From: a virus
Virus record (IMG/VR): IMGVR_UViG_3300042924_000328
Span: 1-23,846 of that record
Reading direction: 5' to 3' (one strand)
DNA length: 23,846 bases
In this document: one piece after another, positions 16,713 to 23,738 of the stretch
Position numbering within the stretch: the first letter of the stretch is position 1
Layout: every line of letters begins with the position of its first letter
Position numbers and translations under genes: made by a program
The notes under the pieces: model-generated
What the model saw: the letters and a program-made list of their open reading frames with translations, nothing else
Databases searched by the model: none
Told to the model about the DNA's origin: nothing

Positions 16713-17873
16713 TTACTGCATTTTCATCAGTGCCAACTCAGCCAAACCGGCTGGGCGTTTCTTTGCTTTAACGGAGCCACCCTCGGCTTTGCCTGCAATC
16801 GAACCTGTGCCGCCTGAGTTAGTAGCACCTAATTGAGACAGCCCGTATGCGGCAGTGCCCAGACCGGCCAGTTGAGAAGCCATGCTTGGCGCTGCTTGAT
16901 ACATCTGCGTAGTGCCCGCCTGCATTGGCAGACCGCGAGTCAACGCGTTCATATTGGCCAACTGCAACATGGGGTACTGCTGTGCGGTAGCGTAGTCTTG
17001 AATCTGTTGGTTGATCTTTGACTGCTCCAACGCCTGTTGCTGTGCGCCATACTGGTTCTGCAACTGGTTGATGCCCATTTGCTGGCCATAAACATTTTGG
17101 CCAAGCTGTCCCAACTGGCCTGCGGCCTGTAGGCCGGTCTGAAGTCCTTGCATACCAAGAGTAGAACCAAACTGTTGTTGGCCAATGTTGGCTTGCTGCG
17201 CCTGCATGCGAGCGGCTTGATCGGCGTTGAACTGTTGCTGAGCTTGGCCAAATGCGCTTTGCAATCCTTGGGCTTGTATGGCTCCTTGCTGGTCAGCCAG
17301 CGCACGGTTAGCTTCGGCATCCATAATGGCTTGGCGAGAACCGCCAAAAGCGCCTGCTTGCGTGGCTTGTGCATTACGCTGTGTTCTACCAATATCGGCT
17401 TGGCGTTGGGCTGCCGCCTGCTGAATATTTACCACGTTCTGCATGTACGGCGACATGTACTGGTCGGCTTGGCGTTGGCCAAACTGCTGAGACCGCGCCA
17501 TCAGCGGGTCATACTGCATGCCCATAGCGCCCATACCGGCAGCACCGGCCAACCCCGAAGCCATGCCGGTTTCAGGAGTGACACGCATATTCGCAGCCTG
17601 TTGCTGCGCCTGTTGCTGCATGGGAGAGAACCCAGCAAAGTACGCGTTGGGGTCGGTGCTGAATGGTTTGTACGGCTTGATGCTTGTGCCGTCTGCATTA
17701 AAAATCTCTCCCCGCGCAGAGCCAAGCATCTGCTCAACATAGGGTTGAGCGTACTCAGGTATGTTGGATGTCTGTGAGTATGTGGTGTTTGGTTGACTGC
17801 TTCCACCACCGCCCATATACAGGATGAACTGCTGCCCAGTCAGCCAGTTAAAAAAATGCTTAGCAATATTCAT
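16713..17873 (-). CDS. Gln/Ala-rich structural protein, probable ejection component
   Basis: 386 residues. The ATG at 17873 overlaps the previous stop as ATGA and has GAGG eight bases upstream; homologous-looking sequence begins at an internal Met, M20 (MGGGGSSQPN, base 17816), which has no good ribosome binding site, so the longer form is kept but the shorter is possible. The body is extremely rich in Gln, Ala and Gly, with SNIPEYAQPYVEQML (36-50) and AGAFGGSRQAIMDAEANR in the middle, both patterns I associate with phage proteins encoded next to ejection proteins. The chain is predicted to be helical; the end has AEGGSVKAKKR (363-373). No enzyme motif is seen. A role in the ejectosome or tail interior is inferred from position. 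Confidence 0.8.
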   Translation of the reverse strand: MNIAKHFFNWLTGQQFILYMGGGGSSQPNTTYSQTSNIPEYAQPYVEQMLGSARGEIFNADGTSIKPYKPFSTDPNAYFAGFSPMQQQAQQQAANMRVTPETGMASGLAGAAGMGAMGMQYDPLMARSQQFGQRQADQYMSPYMQNVVNIQQAAAQRQADIGRTQRNAQATQAGAFGGSRQAIMDAEANRALADQQGAIQAQGLQSAFGQAQQQFNADQAARMQAQQANIGQQQFGSTLGMQGLQTGLQAAGQLGQLGQNVYGQQMGINQLQNQYGAQQQALEQSKINQQIQDYATAQQYPMLQLANMNALTRGLPMQAGTTQMYQAAPSMASQLAGLGTAAYGLSQLGATNSGGTGSIAGKAEGGSVKAKKRPAGLAELALMKMQ

Positions 17874-18277
17874 AATTTAACCCTCATCACTTGATGGGTG
17901 TTTTCCAACCCCATCTTTTCGTACATCTGCACCAATGAGCCTCTTGCCCAACACTGGGCTTTAGTGGCTCCAAAACTTCGCATCCAATCTTTGGCTGCTT
18001 CAAATACGTGGTCTCTGACTATGCCTTTGCCGCCCATCAAGTTGACATGTGCTACACGTTCACGGGGGAAATCTATGAAGTCCACAGTTACAGCGCCTGT
18101 GATGCCGACATCCGGTTCGTCCCACACCAACAAGAAAGTGCGCCCTGTGCGCACAGCGTACTCCACCTGTTCAATCGTAATCATCTCAGGTTCAAGGTCA
18201 ATTGCTTTTTGCAATAACGCTGCTGCAATAGGCCACACCTGCGGCAGTTGACTTGGGGTGATTTGATACAGAGCCAT
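17870..18277 (-). CDS. GNAT-like fold protein in the structural operon
   Basis: 135 residues, two bases after the previous stop, and ATGA-coupled to the next gene. The layout matches a small GNAT domain: N-terminal helices (IAAALLQKAIDL), a strand pair with TFLLVWDEP and GAVTVDFIDF (47-70), HVNLMGGKGIVRDHVFEAAKDWMRSFG (77-103) where the loop before the helix would contact acetyl-CoA phosphates, and a final CWARGSLVQMYEKMGLE (109-125), typical of the GNAT C-terminus. The pyrophosphate-loop signature (Q/R-x-x-G-x-G/A) is only partly met, so catalysis is uncertain. Proteins of this type recur in phage tail/ejection operons, where they may act as scaffold or virion factors rather than enzymes. 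Confidence 0.7.
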   Translation of the reverse strand: MALYQITPSQLPQVWPIAAALLQKAIDLEPEMITIEQVEYAVRTGRTFLLVWDEPDVGITGAVTVDFIDFPRERVAHVNLMGGKGIVRDHVFEAAKDWMRSFGATKAQCWARGSLVQMYEKMGLENTHQVMRVKL

Positions 18278-18279
18278 GT

Positions 18280-19446
18280 TTAAGCGAGGTACTTTTCAGG
18301 GTTGATTTGCTTGCCTTGCTTCTTGTTGCCTGTACGGGCTTGACGAACTCTATCCATCATCTTGTACAACGCTTTGGCACCGGCTTCAGACGAGCCATTA
18401 CCGAGATGAGAAACCACGTCGGCAGGAACTACAAATTCGTCGTTGGCCAGTTTTGCGGGTTGCTTGTTGGCAATTATTGCCGGTATGTCGTCTGACATTC
18501 CATCCCCCGGCCCTTTGAGCATACGCCCACCACGAGCATAGTCAGAGTAACCGCCCAGATCAGCCAGACCGCCTTGTGCATACTGCGCATACTGTGGCGT
18601 GTACGGAGTCGGAGGAGTTGGTTCATACCCTCTATATGCACCAGCATTGAAAGTGGATTTGTACTTTGGCTTCTCGTAGGGCTTAGGCTGGTTAAGCATG
18701 TTGTAAGCCGACATTGCGCCCATACCAACCAACAAAGGATGTTTTTCTGCGTAGGCTATGCCTTTATCAAGCAGCCCTTGAAGTCCACTGCCCTGACCGT
18801 GCATTGTTTGTAATTCTGCCTGTGTGTAGGGCGTAGCGTTACTTGCTGATCCAATTTGTATAGGGTTTCCTTGATACCCTGTTCCCGGGCCTCCGAGGGA
18901 GGAAGCTTCTGCAAGTGGTGCAGTAATATCCGGTAATGGGTTCGGCCCCATGCCGGGTGGTGCTGGTGGTTGTGCGGAACCGTAGAGCGTAGGAGCCTGT
19001 TGCGGAGGAGGTTGAACAAAAGGTTCCACAGTGGTTGGTGCAGAAGGAACTGACGTTGGGCCAGCACTAGCCACATCCGCTATTTTTGTGGACGTATCTA
19101 TCAAGGGTTGTGTGCCTGATGCCGCTTGCCGATATCGCTCCATCTCAGCCGCTGATGTTGTAGTTTGAAGAGGCGTTTGGGTGGTTAGTGTTTCAATTCC
19201 TGTGGGAGTCGTACCCACTACTTCTTGCGTCAAAGCCTGAATACCGTTTGTTGATGCCTGTGTGGCTTGAGCGGCTTGTGTGGTGGCTTGAGCGGCCTGT
19301 GCGGCGTTTTGAGTGGCTTGAGCAATTTGTGCGGCTTCGGCTGTAGCTGCGGCGGTGGCAGCTGCCGCTTGTTGGGCCATAAGGATTTCCGCTGCAAGAG
19401 CTTCGGCTGCTGCAATCTCGGCGGCGGTCATAAGCAGTGCTGGCAT
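18280..19446 (-). CDS. Virion-associated protein with conserved C-terminal Gly-rich module
   Basis: 388 residues, preceded by a strong AAGGAG. The N-terminal 75 residues are nearly pure Ala/Gln/Thr helix encoded by short DNA repeats. A Pro-rich disordered middle follows (about 120-230), then a short hydrophobic stretch (HPLLVGMGAMSAYNML). The C-terminal part holds YAQGGLADLGGYSDYARGG (289-307) and then a conserved-looking block with GPGDGMSDDIPA (312-323), ANDEFVVPADVVSHLGNGS and the tail KQGKQINPEKYL. I associate this C-terminal module with proteins in many tail operons, but its function is not known to me. The neighbours suggest a small tail or ejection-associated component. Confidence 0.78.
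   Translation of the reverse strand: MPALLMTAAEIAAAEALAAEILMAQQAAAATAAATAEAAQIAQATQNAAQAAQATTQAAQATQASTNGIQALTQEVVGTTPTGIETLTTQTPLQTTTSAAEMERYRQAASGTQPLIDTSTKIADVASAGPTSVPSAPTTVEPFVQPPPQQAPTLYGSAQPPAPPGMGPNPLPDITAPLAEASSLGGPGTGYQGNPIQIGSASNATPYTQAELQTMHGQGSGLQGLLDKGIAYAEKHPLLVGMGAMSAYNMLNQPKPYEKPKYKSTFNAGAYRGYEPTPPTPYTPQYAQYAQGGLADLGGYSDYARGGRMLKGPGDGMSDDIPAIIANKQPAKLANDEFVVPADVVSHLGNGSSEAGAKALYKMMDRVRQARTGNKKQGKQINPEKYLA
19256..19340 (-). repeat. Short imperfect repeats coding for an Ala/Gln/Thr helix
   Basis: The unit GTGGCTTGAGC recurs at 19262, 19283 and 19313 (as read on the + strand) with similar flanks. It encodes AQAT/AQAA steps in the N-terminal part of the 388-residue protein. This looks like slippage-driven low complexity. 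Confidence 0.65.
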
Positions 19447-19449
19447 AAA

Positions 19450-19773
19450 TTACTCCTTGAATTGGGGTGACTCGAAGCCAGTCCCACGCAGATTGTGTAA
19501 ACAACAAAGCACCACGTCGTCTGTCAATGCTTTGAAAATGTGTTTCTTGCCAGCCGGAATTGTGAGCACAGCGGGGGCAGTGAATTGTCCGATATTTTTC
19601 CCGTCCTGCCAAGCCTCAATAGTACCCCGAGAAATGAGGGTGGCATGGGGGTGTTCATGGACGTGCTGGGATAAACCGCAACCCGCCTTCTCAATGGTGT
19701 ACGACCGAATCCAAATGTCGTCAACCTCGTCAAACTGGACGTACTCGGTGGGGGTGGTGGCTGTGTGGGTCAT
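19450..19773 (-). CDS. Small cupin-domain protein
   Basis: 107 residues; its ATG overlaps the preceding stop as ATGA, and it ends just before the next gene's start. A single-domain cupin is indicated by HVHEHPH (37-43) as metal-ligand motif 1 and by PAGKKH (73-78) plus the following strand as motif 2, with a conserved-looking AWQDGKNIGQF turn between them. H37, H39 and H78 are the likely metal ligands; H41, H43 and CCLH (90-93) add further candidates. Cupins range from dioxygenases to sugar- or metal-binding proteins, so the reaction is not predictable. It sits in the middle of a virion operon, which suggests a structural or host-surface role or a moron-like gene. Fold assignment is good, function open. 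Confidence 0.8.
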   Translation of the reverse strand: MTHTATTPTEYVQFDEVDDIWIRSYTIEKAGCGLSQHVHEHPHATLISRGTIEAWQDGKNIGQFTAPAVLTIPAGKKHIFKALTDDVVLCCLHNLRGTGFESPQFKE

Positions 19774-20105
19774 GTTGAAGTCTTTATGCGAAGCATTTGG
19801 CTTGTTGCTTGCACACCATCTTGCGTGTCTCTGTAAACATCCCCAAGCCTTAAATTAGGCAAGTCCGCCTCAGTCGGCAGGCTAACTACAAACTGGCCCG
19901 GATTATTAAAGTCAGGTTGAGCAAAACTTAAAGCGGTTACGACATTGGTAGTCCCAACGCCTTGAGAAGCAAATACGGCTGGAGAGGCGTTATCCAATTG
20001 ATTAAAGTACAAACGCAGAACGCTAATAAGTTGCTCCATGTACTGCCGGTCATACTGATCGGGTGCTGCCGGTAAGCGTGGTTGAGTTGCGGTTTTTAAT
20101 CCCAT
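19770..20105 (-). CDS. Small conserved-type tail-region protein
   Basis: 111 residues with an AGGAG ribosome binding site seven bases before the ATG, and coupled by ATGA to the cupin gene. The N-terminal helix DRQYMEQLISVLRLYFNQLDN (19-39) and the segment LPTEADLPNLRLGDVYRDT (76-94) are patterns I associate with small proteins following the nozzle/hub gene in podovirus-like genomes. There is no enzyme motif, signal peptide or membrane segment. A role as a connector or virion accessory protein is inferred from position only. Confidence 0.75.
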   Translation of the reverse strand: MGLKTATQPRLPAAPDQYDRQYMEQLISVLRLYFNQLDNASPAVFASQGVGTTNVVTALSFAQPDFNNPGQFVVSLPTEADLPNLRLGDVYRDTQDGVQATSQMLRIKTST

Positions 20106-20107
20106 GC

Positions 20108-22309
20108 TTATCTCCTGCCGTCAGGACGAATGTCGATACGTGTAGCCCCCAACTGCCACTGAACACCAAGCTCATCTGAACTTACCTTGAACGCCATCTG
20201 GCGACCACGAATCCGCACATACACCTGCTGGGTAAACTCTTGGACGGCGTAGGTTTTCTGGTTCTGGTAGTTCTGCGTACTGACAACATCAGGGTTGTTT
20301 GAGTTTCCATATGGTGCACCCGAGTTGGCGCGGGGAAGTACCGTGAACATGGCGGTCGGCTGGTTTACGTTTGATCCGTCAAAGGTCAAGTCTGGGATAA
20401 TTCTCCAGACAAACCCCAAGTTATGCCCGTCGCCAATATCAAAGTCGGAAGATGTGACCTCGTCCACTCCGCTCTCATGGTACAGAAGCTGTGCGTTTGA
20501 GTTGCCGCCCGCCACACCGTATGTGGTTGCCATAGGGAATGAGCGCAATGAACTGTCCAGCCATGCTGTACGGCCTTGACTCACGCTCTGGTAGTTGTCC
20601 CAGTCGCCGTAGTACCAACTATTTTCAAGGTGGTTGTAGATTACATAGCGATCAACCACGGACGAGTTGGCGGAACAGTACTGCCACCATACCTCGCTGT
20701 AGCCTTCGTTTGTCCCCGCGCAGAACTGAAACGCCTGCTCAAGATTGATGTCGTTAAACACATACTCCCGCAAGGTAGACGGCAGAGTCTGCACCCGACC
20801 AGAGTACATATAGAACTTGTCTGTACCCATCCAGTATGTGATGTTGTTAGCGGTTGCTATCGCATTTGGCCCAGCAATTGATATGTTGTCGCCCATGATC
20901 TGGAAGCTCCAGACATACGGTGGGCCAAGGTACTGCATGGAATAAATAGCTGAGTCCGTCAAGACCAAAATCTCTTGGCGGGTCTGCATGGCGGTAATGA
21001 TCTGTGAGCCGTGGCTCAGTCGGTAGCTACCTGCTTGGTTTGTTACAGCCGGAATCCACGTAGCAAAACTCTCTTGGTCAGACCAACGAATGAGCAGCGG
21101 GTCTTGAATTGCGCTGCCGTAGTCATTGACACCAAACGTAAGAACAAATCTTGAGGCATCAGACACCATTACAAAATTGGCAACCGTTGGGCACGCGGAA
21201 TCCGTAGTTATAGTTCCCGCTTTGGTCACAATCGAAGTGCTTGGGCCAAGGTATTGGCCTCGGTTAAATGTGCTGGCTGATGCTGCGTTTGCCCAGTAAT
21301 ACAGCGCACCTCCACGGGGGTTGAAAACCAAGTCTTCGCCAAAGTTTGACTGACTCCACAAGCGGAGTTGAATGCCAATACCTGTAGCCGCAGGAGAACC
21401 CCAGCCCGTAAATGTGGTGGACTGCGTTACTGTTGCGTTGTCTGCATGGGAGGCGGCTGCGCCTGATCCTGTGCCACTTAACCCACGGGTACATCCCAAG
21501 AATTGGGTTGAATTCTTACTTGTGTAAGAGATGTTTTCTGAGTCGATCAGGATGTTTCCGGCTGCTGAAAACGCAGTTGTGTCATCCACCGTGATTGTGG
21601 TGACGGAATTGTTTATAGCACCATTAAGTTGATTTGTTGCCGTACCAAAAACGATACCGCCCCAAGTACCTGCGCCCCAGCCCACATTCAGAGAGTAAAT
21701 ATCTACGCCGGTTGTGATCTGGTATGCAGCCACAACAGATGATCCGCCGTTACCAGAATCCCCTGCGGTTGCGTTGACTGAGGCTGTGATGGTGTACTGG
21801 TTGGAGCTAACGTAGCTGGTGATCTGGAACTCTGCGTTCAGGATAGCGGCGGTGATGTTGCCGCCCAGAGATACCGCGCCACTGTATGTAACGAAGTCCC
21901 CTGCCTGCGCACCGTGGGCGATGTCAGTAACGGTAATGATGGGGGAACCAGTGGTCGCGGCAAAGGTGGCCTCACCTGCGCCAGTGGTAAAGCGCAACGG
22001 GGTAACGTCGTATACCAAACCATTAGGGCCGTTTTGGATATAGTACTTGAGGTTTGTACCTATCGCCAACAGGTTGTAGCCTGTCAAATTAAGCCAGTTC
22101 CACAACCCCCGCGCAACACCCCAAAGCGTTCCAGTTGGGGGTTTTAATGCAGATACAGTCGCTCCAGTGTCCGCTGCCCAGCCGCCAATCTTTTCTGGTT
22201 GCCCTGAACGGAACCGAATCTTATTGGAAGCGTAGTACCCACCCTCGTTGGCATAGGAGGTGTTTTCTCTATTTACACCGGGGCGAAGCTGGAGCTTTTG
22301 CAGTGGCAT
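20108..22309 (-). CDS. Tail nozzle/hub-like protein with two inserted beta domains
   Basis: 733 residues. The start is three bases after the endolysin stop. The N-terminus (LQLRPGVNRENTSYA...) and repeated beta-strand segments (LLAIGTNLKYYI, ILVLTDSAIYSMQYLG, ITYWMGTDKFYMYSG, WWQYCSANSS) suggest a beta-propeller hub such as P22 gp10 or the T7 gp12 nozzle, which closes the tail and retains DNA. Two insertions interrupt it: residues about 115-200 (DIAHGAQAGDFVTYSG...) and about 229-298 (TITVDDTTAFSAAGNI...CTRGLSGT), both of types that recur as surface domains in phage tail proteins. The C-terminus (QQVYVRIRGRQMAFKVSSD) is another beta element. The fold is inferred by pattern, not by search; an alternative is a tail-fibre-like structural protein. 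Confidence 0.8.
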   Translation of the reverse strand: MPLQKLQLRPGVNRENTSYANEGGYYASNKIRFRSGQPEKIGGWAADTGATVSALKPPTGTLWGVARGLWNWLNLTGYNLLAIGTNLKYYIQNGPNGLVYDVTPLRFTTGAGEATFAATTGSPIITVTDIAHGAQAGDFVTYSGAVSLGGNITAAILNAEFQITSYVSSNQYTITASVNATAGDSGNGGSSVVAAYQITTGVDIYSLNVGWGAGTWGGIVFGTATNQLNGAINNSVTTITVDDTTAFSAAGNILIDSENISYTSKNSTQFLGCTRGLSGTGSGAAASHADNATVTQSTTFTGWGSPAATGIGIQLRLWSQSNFGEDLVFNPRGGALYYWANAASASTFNRGQYLGPSTSIVTKAGTITTDSACPTVANFVMVSDASRFVLTFGVNDYGSAIQDPLLIRWSDQESFATWIPAVTNQAGSYRLSHGSQIITAMQTRQEILVLTDSAIYSMQYLGPPYVWSFQIMGDNISIAGPNAIATANNITYWMGTDKFYMYSGRVQTLPSTLREYVFNDINLEQAFQFCAGTNEGYSEVWWQYCSANSSVVDRYVIYNHLENSWYYGDWDNYQSVSQGRTAWLDSSLRSFPMATTYGVAGGNSNAQLLYHESGVDEVTSSDFDIGDGHNLGFVWRIIPDLTFDGSNVNQPTAMFTVLPRANSGAPYGNSNNPDVVSTQNYQNQKTYAVQEFTQQVYVRIRGRQMAFKVSSDELGVQWQLGATRIDIRPDGRR

Positions 22310-22311
22310 GA

Positions 22312-22779
22312 TTAGGCTATGAGTCCGGGTACATACTGCGTTTTACCAGCGACTTTCATGGCGGTCAACTCCTGCTTTTTCAGGTTATCTGGGTCGTAGC
22401 TGACATGCACCCATCCACTGTCAGGAATGCCCGGAGTGTAAAACTCCAAAATCAGTTGGGTGTATTCTAAGTTATCCATGATCCATTGGGCAAGCTCTGC
22501 GTTGGGGACTCCGGGTATCTCTATATCGGCTGCTTGGCCCTTGACGTGGTCTGAGGTACGAGATCCTCCGACTGCTGCATTACTTTCCGCACTGCGGAAC
22601 CCAGAATTACACTTGACACCTTTACCAAAGTGATCGCGCACAGGTTGGAGAACCCGCTCAGCCAGTATCTTCAGATGTTCAGTTTCCACTGGGCCGGGGG
22701 TATTGTCAAAGCCCATGCGCAGGGCTGTCTCGGACTTGGTCAGTTCGTGCAAAGAGAAGTTGGCGGTCAGTTGCATCAT
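22312..22779 (-). CDS. M15-family peptidase endolysin (L-Ala-D-Glu or D-Ala-D-Ala type)
   Basis: 155 residues. Tandem Met codons at 22779 and 22776 are possible starts; AAGGAG is three bases from the first and six from the second, so the second (154 residues) is better placed, though the first overlaps the Rz stop. The zinc ligands of the peptidase M15A/M15_3 fold are visible: SGFRS (59-63), GSRTSDHVKGQAADI with H78 and D85, and WVH (123-125) with H125. There is no signal peptide or wall-binding domain, so the enzyme would need a holin for release. It cleaves peptide bonds of the peptidoglycan stem or cross-link; the exact bond cannot be read. It lies directly after the spanin pair. Confidence 0.9.
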   Translation of the reverse strand: MMQLTANFSLHELTKSETALRMGFDNTPGPVETEHLKILAERVLQPVRDHFGKGVKCNSGFRSAESNAAVGGSRTSDHVKGQAADIEIPGVPNAELAQWIMDNLEYTQLILEFYTPGIPDSGWVHVSYDPDNLKKQELTAMKVAGKTQYVPGLIA

Positions 22780-23255
22780 TTACTCCTTAGGGTTTGGTAG
22801 ATGGCGTTGTATGCGTCGATGCAGGCGTTGAGTTGCCTTGTGTTGGCATCTCCTTGGTCGGTGATGGCGATAAGAGATTGAGCAGTCGTTGCGTCAAGTT
22901 CGGCTCCTGCTTGAACGCTATCTCCGGGGGGAGGGGTGGGATCTGCGGCGGTTTGTACGGGGCAGACGGGGGTTTTGACAGGAAGGCGCAGCCTGAGAGC
23001 GCCAGAGGCAAGAGCAGCGTCGCGCTCTTTTGCAATAAGTTTTGCATCTTGGTTTGCTTTCTGAAGTTTGGTTGCTTGGGTGGTGACGGCGTTTACCAGC
23101 GCCTGTTCTTTTTGTCTAGCTTCGGCGTTGAGCGCGGCAATCTGCAACTGCTGACGGGTGACCTCATCCTTTGAGCCTTTGTAATACCCGCCGCCAAAAC
23201 TGCCAACAATGGCAAGCACAACAGCGAGCAGAACGTAAGGGTTAAAGATACTCAT
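22776..23255 (-). CDS. Rz-like inner-membrane spanin (i-spanin)
   Basis: 159 residues. One N-terminal membrane segment (about 7-24, YVLLAVVLAIVGSFGGG) with the rest periplasmic, a coiled coil (about 30-82), and a C-terminal part with ELDATTAQSLIAI and two Cys (C98, C145). This is the Rz plan: the inner-membrane subunit of the spanin complex that fuses inner and outer membranes in the last step of lysis. Rz1 is nested within it in another frame, which clinches the call. The start overlaps the EF-hand protein's stop by four bases and the stop overlaps the endolysin start. Confidence 0.9.
   Translation of the reverse strand: MSIFNPYVLLAVVLAIVGSFGGGYYKGSKDEVTRQQLQIAALNAEARQKEQALVNAVTTQATKLQKANQDAKLIAKERDAALASGALRLRLPVKTPVCPVQTAADPTPPPGDSVQAGAELDATTAQSLIAITDQGDANTRQLNACIDAYNAIYQTLRSK
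22787..23047 (-). CDS. Rz1-like outer-membrane spanin lipoprotein, nested in Rz
   Basis: 86 residues, wholly inside the Rz gene in a different frame. A signal sequence with Leu-rich core leads to the lipobox LSGC with the lipidated Cys at C20 and Ala at +2, compatible with outer-membrane sorting. The mature part is Pro-rich (KPPSAPYKPPQIPPLPP), as in Rz1 of lambda. It stops 11 bases before the end of Rz. The ribosome binding site is weak, so expression may depend on Rz translation. It is the outer-membrane partner that binds the Rz C-terminus. Confidence 0.87.
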   Translation of the reverse strand: MQNLLQKSATLLLPLALSGCAFLSKPPSAPYKPPQIPPLPPEIAFKQEPNLTQRLLNLLSPSPTKEMPTQGNSTPASTHTTPSTKP

Positions 23256-23578
23256 GGCTCTGCCTTACCACGCACGTACGCTTGTGCCGCCATGAAAGCC
23301 ACCACGATTGTTCCCATCGCTGCGCAGTAGGTGGTGGTCAAGCCGCTCAATGCGTTGACTTTCTCTAAGGTTACCCAAGTAGACGCAAGAAATGCAATCA
23401 ATACAGGCGGTGCACCTAAAGCAGCCCATGCCATGACCCTTTGCTGGTCAGCCATCTTGTCGAGGTTTTCAATCTGAATCATGCGCTCAGATCGGGACAG
23501 TTCAGCGTCAGTGACAATGCCATCGTGGTCGGTGTCAAACTTGTCGTACTCTGAATCTTTCTCAAGTTGCTTACTCAT
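23252..23578 (-). CDS. EF-hand protein with two membrane segments, holin-like
   Basis: 108 residues from the ATG at 23578, which has AGGA six bases upstream and overlaps the previous gene by eight bases; an in-frame ATG at 23602 is less well placed. A soluble N-terminus contains one canonical 12-residue EF-hand loop, DTDHDGIVTDAE (15-26): Asp at 1, 3 and 5, Gly at 6, hydrophobic at 8, and Glu at 12. Two hydrophobic helices follow (about 48-69 and 78-101). It sits immediately upstream of the spanins and endolysin, the usual holin position, and its size and two TM segments fit a class-II-like holin. A holin role is inferred; a calcium-responsive membrane protein is another reading. Confidence 0.78.
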   Translation of the reverse strand: MSKQLEKDSEYDKFDTDHDGIVTDAELSRSERMIQIENLDKMADQQRVMAWAALGAPPVLIAFLASTWVTLEKVNALSGLTTTYCAAMGTIVVAFMAAQAYVRGKAEP

Positions 23579-23738
23579 CTTTTTTCCTTTCCTGCTGTTC
23601 AAGCTGTCTTCTCAACTTTTCCACTTTTTGAATCTGCGCTTTGGCCTCGTTCTTTGTTTCCAGCACATCCAAATACAACATGCCCAGCAAAGGCAGTAGC
23701 AGGGCGACCAGCACACAAGCAGCAATCCAGCCGATCAT
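23571..23738 (-). CDS. Small single-TM protein with charged coiled-coil tail, lysis-cassette member
   Basis: 55 residues from the ATG at 23738, preceded by GGGGGAAG at suitable spacing. The frame is, however, open to the right edge (with GTG codons in the repeat near 23770), so a longer protein starting outside is possible. One membrane helix (about 2-22: IGWIAACVLVALLLPLLGMLY) is followed by a strongly charged helix ending QQERKKDE. Its stop overlaps the next gene's start. It could be an antiholin, a pinholin-like helper or a membrane anchor in the lysis module; there is no diagnostic motif. Confidence 0.58.
   Translation of the reverse strand: MIGWIAACVLVALLLPLLGMLYLDVLETKNEAKAQIQKVEKLRRQLEQQERKKDE

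Noticed and set aside
17148-17777. A 209-codon + strand frame opposite the Gln/Ala-rich gene
   Set aside because: Long only because Gln/Ala codons give few stops on the complementary strand; Leu/Arg/His/Cys-rich composition.
19193-19612. A 139-codon - strand frame spanning the cupin/388-residue junction
   Set aside because: Ser/Arg/Thr-rich product of low-complexity DNA, crosses two supported genes and has no ribosome binding site.
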